Source: Alphaproteobacteria bacterium (GTDB lineage: Bacteria > Pseudomonadota > Alphaproteobacteria > Micavibrionales > Micavibrionaceae). Taken from it: 64,000 nucleotides of DNA. A program made the position numbers and the translations under genes. The notes beneath the pieces were generated by a model, which was not told the DNA's origin, did no database searches, and was given only the letters and a program-made list of their open reading frames with translations. Positions 1 through 6,955 of the stretch are shown here, piece by piece (the first letter of the stretch is position 1; every line of letters begins with the position of its first letter). The stretch is taken from the NCBI GenBank assembly GCA_017999645.1, contig JAGNLJ010000012.1, positions 1 to 64,000 of the forward strand. The letters are read 5' to 3'.

Positions 1-178
1 GCCGTTCGAGCGTTTGCGCGACCGTCCACGACCAACAGACGAAGGGGAGCGGCCAGTTAAACCCACTGACAGACTATTCCCCAATGAATTTAAAAAAATG
101 TTCAACTGTATATTAACCGAGAATAATCTGAAGTTTGACCGTGATGGAAAAGCGCGGACAGCCTATCGCTGTAGGTGA
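1..178 (+). pseudogene. Tyrosine recombinase (integrase) remnant, truncated at both ends
   Basis: The second forward frame is open from the window edge to a TGA at 176-178 and encodes about 58 residues. Its last third contains NNLKFDRDGKARTAY, the stretch that in many alphaproteobacterial phage-type integrases lies just before the catalytic SLRHTY motif. Here the frame instead continues into RCR and stops, so the Arg-His-x-x-His box and the Tyr nucleophile are absent. The 5' part lies outside the window. The piece abuts an unrelated ArdA-like fragment in another frame, which points to a deletion or recombination junction near position 165-180. It cannot encode an active recombinase. The family call rests on recall of the motif context. 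Confidence 0.7.
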
Positions 179-413
179 AGCAGGTTATAACTTCGATCCT
201 GAAACTGATGATCCAGATGACTTTGACATCGATCTTTACGAGCTGGACACTCTGCGCGATCTCGCCGAGCAATTCATAGATGAAGGTTTGTTTGGAGAAA
301 TCCCAGAAAATATCCGCTTTTATCTGGATTATGACGCAATAGCCCGTGACCTTGGCATGGATTACACCGAAATCCGTTTGAACGGTACAAATTACATTTA
401 CAGGTGCGCGTGA
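144..413 (+). pseudogene. ArdA-like antirestriction protein, C-terminal fragment
   Basis: The 89 residues from ATG 144 (in-frame TTG 135 and GTG 141 are alternatives) are strongly acidic and end with the typical ArdA C-terminus: an AEQFIDEGLFGEIP segment, then RFYLDYDAIARDLGMDY and a final YRC. ArdA proteins mimic B-form DNA and block type I restriction enzymes. They are usually around 165 residues, so roughly the N-terminal half is missing. A stop codon in frame at 129-131 closes the frame upstream. The gene overlaps the truncated integrase in another frame, so it is probably a deletion remnant of a mobile element. A short, independently expressed protein cannot be excluded. Confidence 0.65.
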
Positions 414-443
414 AGGAAGCGCATCTGTCTCTGCCGTATCATC

Positions 444-480
444 TTTAAAGCTATGAGTTCAAATCCCAACCCAGCAACCA
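444..480 (+). repeat. Degenerate tRNA 3'-end copy (possible old att site)
   Basis: CTTTAAAGCT followed by GTTCAAATCC and a GCAACCA end resembles the tRNA-Met tail at 781-835 but lacks the anticodon-loop and variable-loop part. The two copies share CTTTAAAGCT, GTTCAAATCC and GCAACCAA. They look like the direct repeats left by integration into a tRNA 3' end. The partial match makes this tentative. Confidence 0.4.
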
Positions 481-788
481 AATTGCAGCAAATTTTTTTG
501 GAGGTACAAAACGGGGTACAAGCGCTAAAATATTATCTATCAGACTGGCAATGTATGACCCTTCTTCTATAGCGTGGTTTTAATTCGCTTTGTATGACAA
601 GGGTTTCCGTTTAGACACAATTTAAAACCTGAAGAGCATGGCCTTTTTATAAAAGTCGTGTCATTCTTGTGTAAGTAATTGTCCTTATTGTCGAAATCGG
701 CGCGAATCAGTCACACAAATACTCGCACATTATTATGGCAATCTCTAATTTATTATTTAAAATCAATAGCTTAAAAATAGGCCTTTAA
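481..788. other. AT-rich intergenic DNA, no gene seen
   Basis: This stretch is clearly richer in A+T than the flanking genes. No open frame with a ribosome binding site was found on either strand. A GGTACAAAACGGGGTACAA motif near 513-531 carries a short direct repeat. The region lies between the two tRNA-tail copies and is probably residual element DNA. Confidence 0.5.
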
Positions 789-835
789 AGCTCATAACCT
801 GAAGGTCGTAGGTTCAAATCCTACTCCCGCAACCA
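789..835 (+). repeat. tRNA-Met(CAT)-like 3' half, likely attachment site
   Basis: The segment contains a CTCATAA anticodon loop (CAT, Met), a variable loop, a T-arm GTAGG-TTCAAAT-CCTAC and an acceptor 3' strand TCCCGCA-A-CCA. It matches the 3' half of an initiator-type tRNA-Met. The matching 5' half (acceptor GCGGG, D-arm) is not present upstream, so it is not a complete tRNA gene. Tyrosine-recombinase elements often use exactly this part of a tRNA as att, which fits the integrase remnant at the window start. The intact tRNA should lie at the other end of the element. Confidence 0.7.
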
Positions 836-853
836 ATTCTTCCCCACTCAAAG

Positions 854-885
854 AAAAACAACGCGGCGGTACGGCGCTGTTTTTA
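854..885 (+). terminator. Hairpin with T-run after the tRNA tail
   Basis: AAAAACA and CGC on the left pair with GCG and TGTTTTT on the right, with one internal mismatch, and the right arm ends in a run of five T. It lies 20 bases after the tRNA-like 3' end and may be the original tRNA terminator carried with the att duplication. Confidence 0.4.
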
Positions 886-1156
886 TCCCGGTTTCGAGCA
901 TGATGCGGCTCAGGCTTTGGTTCAGGCGTCAAAATGATTTATGAAAAAAGACTCACCTAAAAAACATACCGAGAGATATAAAAAAACCAAATTCAGGGTA
1001 TTTTTGTACAAAATGGATATTTGAAAGCGTTTAATATTTTAACCTATAATTTTAGGTTATATCTGCTATTCGGTCCATTTTCGATAAAATCCTTGTTTAG
1101 AGGGTATATGAGGCGTATGTGTGGTTGTGCCCCTCTTTTTAATTTAAGGATTTTCA

Positions 1157-1270
1157 ATGGATAGTTCGTTAGGCACCAATTTTAAAGCTAGCGCGGTCCC
1201 GGAAGCTCAAAAAGCTAAAAGTAAGAAAGAACTTCTTAAATTGGTTCGTATTCTTCATCCAAGCGTTTGA
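1157..1270 (+). CDS. Small basic protein, 37 aa, unknown
   Basis: ATG 1157 is preceded by TAAGGA six bases upstream, a convincing ribosome binding site. The product (MDSSLGTNFKASAVP then a Lys-rich helix-like tail KAKSKKELLKLVRILHPSV) has 37 residues, no signal peptide and no membrane segment. The C-terminal half could form an amphipathic helix. I do not recognise it. It stands alone between the element scar and the reverse-strand ABC transporter. The region 886-1156 before it holds no other gene that I can see, only AT-rich DNA. Confidence 0.35.
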   Translation: MDSSLGTNFKASAVPEAQKAKSKKELLKLVRILHPSV

Positions 1271-1305
1271 ATTTCCAGATTAACCTACAAGCTCCAATGA
1301 TTTGA

Positions 1306-3090
1306 TTAATCAAAGCGCTTGTGCGCAAGCAATTCGCTGCGCAGATCTTCGGGATCCGCTTTTTTCTGCTCAACATTCCCGCCCTGCACGACGAGAACTG
1401 AATCGCATTGCGTCAGTAGTTCCGGCTTGTGCGAAATAATGAAAATCGTTTTCTTCAATCCTGCCGCGTGGACGGCATCCATGACTTCGCGCTCGGTCGC
1501 GGGGTCGAGGGCGCTGGTGGCTTCGTCGAGCACGAGAACCGGGCGACCGAGATAAAGCGCGCGGGCGATGCCGACGCGCTGGCGCTGGCCTCCCGAAAGG
1601 CGGATGCCGTTTTCACCGACGATTGTATCGTAGCCCTGCGCCAGTTCGTTTTCGATGAAATCCGAAAGGCTGGCCATCTTCGTGGCTTCGCGCACTTTCT
1701 CCATATCGATTTCCTCAGGCCGCATGCCGAAGGCGATGTTGGCGGTGATGGTATCGTCGCACAGATATATATGCTGTGAAACGTAGGACAGGTTTTTCTG
1801 CCAAGCCTTGCGGTTTGATTCACTGACGGCAACGCCGTCGACAAGAAGCTGGCCGGAGGCGGGCTCGAGTAATCCCAGAATAATATCAACCAGTGTGGTT
1901 TTCCCGGCGCCTGTTTTGCCGATGATGCCGGTCATGCTGCCGGCGGGGATCTCTAAATTGACGTCTTTCAGAATTTCGCGGCCCGTGTTGTTGTACTGGA
2001 AACCAACGTTGCGCAGGGAAAGCGCGCGCTGGAAATTCAGCGCCTGTATGTCGCTGGTGGATGTTTCCTGCATGGTTGCCGCCAGCGCCAGTTCGCGCTC
2101 CACTGTATCAAGGGCGGGACTGTAAAAACGAATGCGCGTGTAGCCCTGGTAAATTCCCTGCAGGCCGGGCATGAGGCGGTAGCCCGCGAGCGTGTAGAGC
2201 GCGATCATCGGCAAAGCCTGATTTAATCCCTGCTGGCTTTGAAGAAGATACAGCGTCATCAGCAGCACGCCGCCGAAGGCGATGATTTCCATGGCATAAC
2301 GCGGCATTTCGCCGATCACGCTGCTGCGCGCGTTGCTGCCTGCGAAATTCTGCGCAGGTTCGCGGAAATAGTCGCGGTAGAGCGATTCATAGCCGCCGAG
2401 CTTGATGTTCTTGATGCCTTGAATGGCCTCGTTGACGATGCGGTATTTTTCAGCCTGCGCCTGGTTGCGGCGCTGGGCTTCTTTTTTCAGTGATGATTTG
2501 AAACCAAGGAAGACGAGCAGATAGGCGCCGCCGAGGATGACGCATGTTGCGAGGGCGAGAACCGGGTCCATAATAGCGAGGAATAACAATATAACCGCCG
2601 AGACGATAATGCGCGTCACCATGTCGAGGAAGGCCATGAGAACGGCGTTGCTGAGCGTCTGGACTTCGGCGAGGACGTTTTTGGAAATGTCGGAGGAATT
2701 GCGGTCGAGGAAAAAACGATAGGGTTGGCGCAGGTAAATATCGAACAGGCGGCGCGATAAACCTTCGCCCCATGATTGCGTTACATAAAGCGTGACCCAG
2801 CGTGTGACGGCCTTGACGATATTGGTGAAGACAAGAATAACCAGAACGCCGACACCGATGAAGAACAGATATTCCTTGGGGCTGGAGAATTCGAAATATT
2901 CATAGCCGCGCTTCAGCCATTCATTGCGCGTAACGGAGTCAGGGTCGGCGAGCACCGACATAAAGGGCAGGATCGAGGCAATGCCGACGACCTCGCATAG
3001 TGACATCAGCAGGAAGAGGGTGAGCAGGCCGAAAGCCTGCATGCGCTCCCGGCTACCCAGCAGTCCCAGCATTTTCTTAATCATGGTCAT
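1306..3090 (-). CDS. ABC exporter, fused permease-ATPase (PglK/MsbA-like)
   Basis: This 594-residue half-transporter has an N-terminal transmembrane domain (about residues 20-320) and a C-terminal nucleotide-binding domain. The ATPase motifs are complete: Walker A GKTGAGKTT at 391-399, Q-loop Gln near 439, signature LSGGQ at 498-502, Walker B VLVLDEA around 518-524 and the switch His at 554. The start, with its LCEVVGIASILPF segment, resembles PglK-type flippases of lipid-linked oligosaccharides more than peptide exporters. It would act as a homodimer in the inner membrane. It is monocistronic, faces away from its neighbours, and no dedicated glycan genes lie beside it, so the substrate stays open. 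Confidence 0.85.
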   Translation of the reverse strand: MTMIKKMLGLLGSRERMQAFGLLTLFLLMSLCEVVGIASILPFMSVLADPDSVTRNEWLKRGYEYFEFSSPKEYLFFIGVGVLVILVFTNIVKAVTRWVTLYVTQSWGEGLSRRLFDIYLRQPYRFFLDRNSSDISKNVLAEVQTLSNAVLMAFLDMVTRIIVSAVILLFLAIMDPVLALATCVILGGAYLLVFLGFKSSLKKEAQRRNQAQAEKYRIVNEAIQGIKNIKLGGYESLYRDYFREPAQNFAGSNARSSVIGEMPRYAMEIIAFGGVLLMTLYLLQSQQGLNQALPMIALYTLAGYRLMPGLQGIYQGYTRIRFYSPALDTVERELALAATMQETSTSDIQALNFQRALSLRNVGFQYNNTGREILKDVNLEIPAGSMTGIIGKTGAGKTTLVDIILGLLEPASGQLLVDGVAVSESNRKAWQKNLSYVSQHIYLCDDTITANIAFGMRPEEIDMEKVREATKMASLSDFIENELAQGYDTIVGENGIRLSGGQRQRVGIARALYLGRPVLVLDEATSALDPATEREVMDAVHAAGLKKTIFIISHKPELLTQCDSVLVVQGGNVEQKKADPEDLRSELLAHKRFD

Positions 3091-3246
3091 TTAGCATGTT
3101 CATCGGCTTGCAAGTCCTTGATATCCCGTTGTTTTGTTTAGAATGCCTCTAGGCTAAAAGCAAGGAAAACATAGTTATGAGCGGACATTGACCTGATTAT
3201 ATTAGAGAATGCTGGAACTTTTCCGGCCTTAAATCGTCAAAATAGG

Positions 3247-3705
3247 ATGGCCGGGCAATCACAAGGAGTAAGCGAGAGCGAATTCTCGATGTGGCGTGCC
3301 GTCTTCGCTTTTTCGCTCGTTGATAATTCCCTCTCTCTGGAAGAGCAGGAATTACTGCGCAGCTATCTGAAAACCGTGCCGTTTTCCGCAGCGCAAATGG
3401 ATATGCTCAAAAAGGATTTCGAAGCGCCGCAAAATGTCGAGGCGATGTACCGTAAAATTACTGATACTGCGCATAAAAAACGTTTTTGCGTTCTGGCGCG
3501 GGCGCTTGTGTGGTGTGAGGGCGATATGGATCTGCAGGAAGAGCAAATTCTTCGCCGCGTGGCATGCCTCAAAGATCCTCCTGAAAATGATTTCCTGCGC
3601 GCGACCCGCGAGTATACCGATGTGAAGGATTTTTATGAGCATTATTCACGCGCGGGCGTTGTCGGCCTTATGCGCGCTTCGCAAGGTTTCAGGATGTCTG
3701 CTTAG
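3247..3705 (+). CDS. Hypothetical 152-aa protein, TerB-like helical fold suspected
   Basis: The product is all-helical in appearance, with no signal peptide or membrane segment. The layout is a first helix WRAVFAFSLVDNSLSLEEQELL, then KRFCVLARALVWCEGDMDLQEEQ. The repeated pattern of a helix followed by D-x-SL/DLxEEQ resembles the acidic loops of TerB/DUF533-like proteins. This is pattern resemblance only. The ATG at 3247 is used because no later start has a better spaced ribosome site; an AAGGAG at 3264-3269 is too far from the next ATG. The gene is alone, divergent from the ABC exporter. Confidence 0.5.
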   Translation: MAGQSQGVSESEFSMWRAVFAFSLVDNSLSLEEQELLRSYLKTVPFSAAQMDMLKKDFEAPQNVEAMYRKITDTAHKKRFCVLARALVWCEGDMDLQEEQILRRVACLKDPPENDFLRATREYTDVKDFYEHYSRAGVVGLMRASQGFRMSA

Positions 3706-3717
3706 CTTTTCTGCTCG

Positions 3718-4005
3718 TCAGTGCGTTTTGCCCTGCTTCCGCGTGCCATCCTTGTTTCCTTTATAAACGGTCGTTCCCGTGAAGGCGGGCGGGTCGCTCG
3801 CCGGGAAAGATTCCTTCGAGGCTTCATCGACCTTGTTTTTCTTTTTCGGCGCATCGCCCTGACGTTTTCTTTTTTTATCGGCCCAGTTGATAGCTTCATC
3901 CTCGGTCAGGAATCCCTGTTCGAAGATGCGCCTGCCGTTGTCGCTTTTGTAAACGCTCCACGGCTCGTCGCGTGTTTGCGGTTCGTAACGTACCTGCCAT
4001 TCCAT
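3718..4005 (-). CDS. Small ESFPASDPPA-motif protein
   Basis: The 95-residue product has two parts. Residues 1-45 (MEWQVRYEPQT, FLTEDEAINWADKKRK) form a small DUF2188-like module. The C-terminal part carries DEASKESFPASDPPAFTGTT, a short conserved segment found in many small proteins of Alphaproteobacteria and other Proteobacteria and often annotated only by that motif. The tail is lysine-rich. It is soluble, without signal peptide. The start at 4005 is preceded on the reverse strand by an AGGAGA box. The function is unknown; proteins of this kind are often stress-associated, which is inference here. Confidence 0.75.
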   Translation of the reverse strand: MEWQVRYEPQTRDEPWSVYKSDNGRRIFEQGFLTEDEAINWADKKRKRQGDAPKKKNKVDEASKESFPASDPPAFTGTTVYKGNKDGTRKQGKTH

Positions 4006-4146
4006 GATCTGTTCTCCTGTTCTTTCTCTGCAAACGTTCGAGTAAAGACGCGGTTCCTACGCATGATTTTCTTCCTAGTAAATTTTGGGAACAATGCTGC
4101 GTACATGCTGTTGGCTATGCACACCCACCCCAACAGGAGAATTATC

Positions 4147-4284
4147 ATGCAACGTTCCAAAAGCCATTCCGCTTCCGGCAAGAGCCAGAACAAACAGCGC
4201 AGCCAGGGACAGGACAGCCGCAGCCGTTCTTCGTCCTCGTCGCAGAAAAGCTCCGACAACCGTTCGAACAACCGCTCGAAATAA
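4147..4284 (+). CDS. Small Ser/Arg/Gln-rich basic protein, 45 aa
   Basis: ATG 4147 follows an AGGAGA ribosome site at 4134-4139 with good spacing. The 45 residues are almost only S, R, K, Q, N and D (MQRSKSHSASGKSQNKQ at the start, NNRSK at the end), so the product is intrinsically disordered and strongly basic. A rho-independent terminator follows at 4315, giving a compact single-gene unit. It is divergent from the ESFPASDPPA-motif gene and shares its upstream region. It could bind nucleic acid or be a stress-related disordered protein; no family was recognised. Confidence 0.6.
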   Translation: MQRSKSHSASGKSQNKQRSQGQDSRSRSSSSSQKSSDNRSNNRSK

Positions 4285-4314
4285 TCACCAGTTTTCCTCC
4301 CCCACCCGAAAAAA

Positions 4315-4342
4315 CCCGGCACCGCAAGGCGCCGGGTTTTTA
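4315..4342 (+). terminator. Rho-independent terminator
   Basis: CCCGGC pairs with GCCGGG around the loop ACCGCAAGGC, followed by five T. It closes the 45-aa gene unit. Confidence 0.8.
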
Positions 4343-4412
4343 TCTGCCTTGCCTTGATCTCTTTCCCGTGCGATAGAAATAGGCGTTAAAAACACAGCGG
4401 GGAATTGCATCC

Positions 4413-5033
4413 ATGAGCCTTGGCATCGAAATTATACCGGTCATCAAATCGCTGGGGTATCTCGGTGTGTGGGGCATGGTGTTTGCAGAATCCGGCATCG
4501 TGTTTTTCTTCTTCCTTCCGGGCGACAGTCTGCTGTTCACGGCGGGTTTTCTCGCTTCACAGGATTATCTCAATATCTGGGCGCTGGTGGGTGGGACTTT
4601 GGTCGCCGCTATCGTCGGCAACATGCTCGGTTACGCGGTCGGTAAATATGTCGGTCTGAAACTGTTTGCCAAAGAAACGAAATTCCTGAAGCGCAAGCAT
4701 CTAGAGATGACGCAGCGTTTCTATGAGAAACACGGCGCGATGGCGGTTATTAGCGCGCGGTTCATGCCGATCATCCGAACCTTTGTTCCTTTTCTCGCAG
4801 GTGTGGCGCAGATGGATTACAAGAAATTCATGATGTATTCCGTGACCGGCGCGTTCGTGTGGGTCGGCGGCCTGTGCTTCTTCGGTTATTTCTTCGGCAA
4901 GCTTTTACCGGCTGACAAGGTCGATCAATATCTGCTGCCGATTATTGTCGCGATTATTATTGTTTCATTCCTGCCGTCACTCTGGCATCTGCACCAGGAG
5001 CGCAAGGCTATGAAAGCTGAAAAATCGAATTAG
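4413..5033 (+). CDS. DedA-family membrane protein
   Basis: The 206-residue protein has the DedA (SNARE-associated) layout: an N-terminal re-entrant segment with the acidic FAESGIVFFFFLPGDSLLF motif, transmembrane helices near residues 55-75, 140-160 and 170-190, and the conserved basic motif ISARFMPIIRTFVPFLAG near residue 115-133. The acidic Glu and Asp of the first motif and the Arg pair of the second are the residues needed for function in E. coli YqjA/YghB. DedA proteins support membrane-potential homeostasis and undecaprenyl-phosphate or phospholipid recycling. The start ATG 4413 is the first methionine. The stop overlaps the convergent hydrolase gene by four bases. Confidence 0.9.
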   Translation: MSLGIEIIPVIKSLGYLGVWGMVFAESGIVFFFFLPGDSLLFTAGFLASQDYLNIWALVGGTLVAAIVGNMLGYAVGKYVGLKLFAKETKFLKRKHLEMTQRFYEKHGAMAVISARFMPIIRTFVPFLAGVAQMDYKKFMMYSVTGAFVWVGGLCFFGYFFGKLLPADKVDQYLLPIIVAIIIVSFLPSLWHLHQERKAMKAEKSN

Positions 5034-6025
5034 GATCCGGCCTTGACGCCTGCGGCGGGCGCTGACACTGCGGCGGCCTGTTCATGCGGCTGCATGCGAT
5101 CGCTCGCGAGCGTATAGGCGAGGGGGTGATGCGCGATCATGCTCTGTGAATTGAAATTGACCGTCAGGCCGGTTTCGCCGATCGCCTTGTGAATTTCATT
5201 TCCCGGCACGGCATTCAACTGAACGACAGTGCCGCCATGAACAGCACCGGCTCTCCCGTGATATAAATCATTGTCGATTTTCAGGATCGTCACGTTATCG
5301 TGAATGTTCTTTATATGCGCTTCGGTATACATGCTCTTGCCGTTGGTGTCTTTGACGTCAGGCAGACCGATATCGGCGATGGTCGTGGCTTTCGCGCTGA
5401 GACGCGCCGCCGCGTCGTTCGCCAGCATCGCGCCGAGCGAATAGCCGACAATTTCCGTGCTTCCTGATGTGCGCACGGCTTCCAGGTATAATTCCTGCGC
5501 GGGGCTGGTCTGCTGGTTGACGCCTTGTTTCATTAATTTTGCCTGCGCCATGGCTTCGAGATCCTTCATGTCAACGCCGTGCAGAATATCCATACCGCCG
5601 TAGAGAACAATCGCGTGACCGTTAGCATCGCGGTAAATCGCGCCTCTGAATCCTGTCTCAGGATCATTGACGGATTTTTGCAGCGTCAGGGCAACGGGCT
5701 GGTTCGATCCGGCGTAACGCGTCGTAAGAGCTTTCGGCGGCTCGCCTTTCATGAAAGCATCGGTGTAGAGTTTCGCAGCGTGCAGCGGGTCGATCTGTTT
5801 CGAGGCGCGCTCGGCGAGCAACGGTTTCATTTCCTCCGCAACAGGCGGGAAATCGACCGAACCTTCCTTGAAGAAAAAGCCTGCGAACGCAGCCAGAATT
5901 TTTGCAAAAACATTGTCAGGATTATTATTGATGAAATCGATGACTACGGGGGCGTAATCCGCGTATTGCGTGAAGAAGTCAGTGCCTGACCCTTCCTTTT
6001 CCTTCTGGCCGGACGGCTTATTCAT
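5030..6025 (-). CDS. Alpha/beta-hydrolase-like (lipase) protein, orphan
   Basis: The 331-residue product has a clear nucleophile elbow GYSLG at 194-198 (Ser196) in the context EIVGYSLGAMLANDAAARL, as in class 3-type lipases. Candidate triad partners are Asp251/Asp253 (DNDLYHG) and His299/His300 (AHHPLAY). The N-terminal 50 residues are helical and contain a hydrophobic stretch FAKILAAFAGFFF. The C-terminus is an Ala-rich tail. No Sec signal is visible, so it is cytoplasmic or exported by a non-Sec route. It is monocistronic and convergent with dedA. Given the Dot/Icm genes at the right end, a secreted effector is possible, but this is speculation. Confidence 0.6.
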   Translation of the reverse strand: MNKPSGQKEKEGSGTDFFTQYADYAPVVIDFINNNPDNVFAKILAAFAGFFFKEGSVDFPPVAEEMKPLLAERASKQIDPLHAAKLYTDAFMKGEPPKALTTRYAGSNQPVALTLQKSVNDPETGFRGAIYRDANGHAIVLYGGMDILHGVDMKDLEAMAQAKLMKQGVNQQTSPAQELYLEAVRTSGSTEIVGYSLGAMLANDAAARLSAKATTIADIGLPDVKDTNGKSMYTEAHIKNIHDNVTILKIDNDLYHGRAGAVHGGTVVQLNAVPGNEIHKAIGETGLTVNFNSQSMIAHHPLAYTLASDRMQPHEQAAAVSAPAAGVKAGS

Positions 6026-6250
6026 TCCATAACACCCTTTATTGCCCGTCTTAACAGTAGCGGGGTTGATTTAATTTTAGCCTAAGAGGGGATTGGAGCG
6101 CGCTAAATCCCTGTAATTTATTGATTTTATTATTGATTGTTCGTGCATGGCGCCGTTCCGGGGCGACAAAAACGCTTATTTTTCTACGCTATTTGCTGGA
6201 ATCCGCCGCGAATTGATATAGTATTTGTATTAAGCCCTTTGTTTACGGGG

Positions 6251-6283
6251 TTATCCGACTTTTTATTCACCGACTTATTCACA
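6251..6283 (+). promoter_or_regulatory. DnaA-box-like cluster upstream of rpe
   Basis: Three spaced 9-mers read TTATCCGAC (6251), TTATTCACC (6264) and TTATTCACA (6275). The last matches the TTATNCACA consensus exactly and the second has one change. They end eight bases before the rpe start codon. Binding of DnaA is not shown. The rest of the 266-bp gap 6026-6291 is AT-rich with no gene. Confidence 0.35.
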
Positions 6284-6291
6284 AAAGCACA

Positions 6292-6951
6292 ATGCCGAAA
6301 CAGCCCGTTCGCATAGCCCCTTCGATTCTTTCCTCCGATTTTGCCCGGCTGGGCGAGGAGGTCCAGGCTATCGACAGAGCCGGGGCCGATTACATTCATA
6401 TCGACGTCATGGACGGGCATTTCGTGCCGAACCTGACTTTCGGCGCGCCGATTGTGAAGGCGATCCGCAAATCCTCGAAGAAAGTTTTCGACGTTCACCT
6501 GATGGTCGCGCCGGTCGATGCGTTAATCCCGGCGTTCGTCGATGCGGGGTCCGACATCATCACCGCGCATGTCGAGGCGGGGCCGCATCTTCATAGAACC
6601 TTGCAAACAATCAAATCGCATGGCGTAAAAGCAGGCGTGTCGCTCAATCCATCCACGCCGATTGAATCCATCCGCGACGTGATGCCGATGGTCGACCTGA
6701 TTTTGATCATGACTGTGAATCCCGGTTTCGGCGGGCAGAGTTTCATCCCGCTGTTCGATAAAATTGCTGCGGCGCGCAAGATGATCGATGCGCAGAAACA
6801 CCCGATAGATCTGGAAGTCGATGGCGGCATTAATCCTGAAACCGCGAAGCAGGTTATCGCAGCGGGGGCCGACGTTCTTGTCGCCGGCACGGCTGTGTTC
6901 AAGGACGGGCCTGAAAAATATGCTGCGCACATCAAGGCATTGAGAGGATAA
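6292..6951 (+). CDS. rpe: Ribulose-phosphate 3-epimerase
   Basis: The enzyme interconverts D-ribulose 5-phosphate and D-xylulose 5-phosphate in the pentose phosphate pathway. The 219 residues are of normal length. Metal and catalytic residues sit in the usual places: His36 and Asp38 in YIHIDVMDGHFVPN with His43 after it, a second His in DVHLMV, and the catalytic Asp in EVDGGINPETA. The phosphate-binding GGQSF loop is present. The start ATG 6292 gives the expected PKQPVRIAPSILSSDF N-terminus. It is followed after four bases by the heparinase-like gene, so they are probably cotranscribed. Confidence 0.97.
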   Translation: MPKQPVRIAPSILSSDFARLGEEVQAIDRAGADYIHIDVMDGHFVPNLTFGAPIVKAIRKSSKKVFDVHLMVAPVDALIPAFVDAGSDIITAHVEAGPHLHRTLQTIKSHGVKAGVSLNPSTPIESIRDVMPMVDLILIMTVNPGFGGQSFIPLFDKIAAARKMIDAQKHPIDLEVDGGINPETAKQVIAAGADVLVAGTAVFKDGPEKYAAHIKALRG

Positions 6952-6955
6952 AGAC

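Noticed and set aside
781..835. Complete tRNA-Met gene
   Set aside because: Only the 3' half is present; no matching acceptor 5' strand or D-arm precedes it.
1101..1140. Weak GAGG/CCTC hairpin with T-run before the 37-codon gene
   Set aside because: Only four paired bases; not enough to call a terminator.
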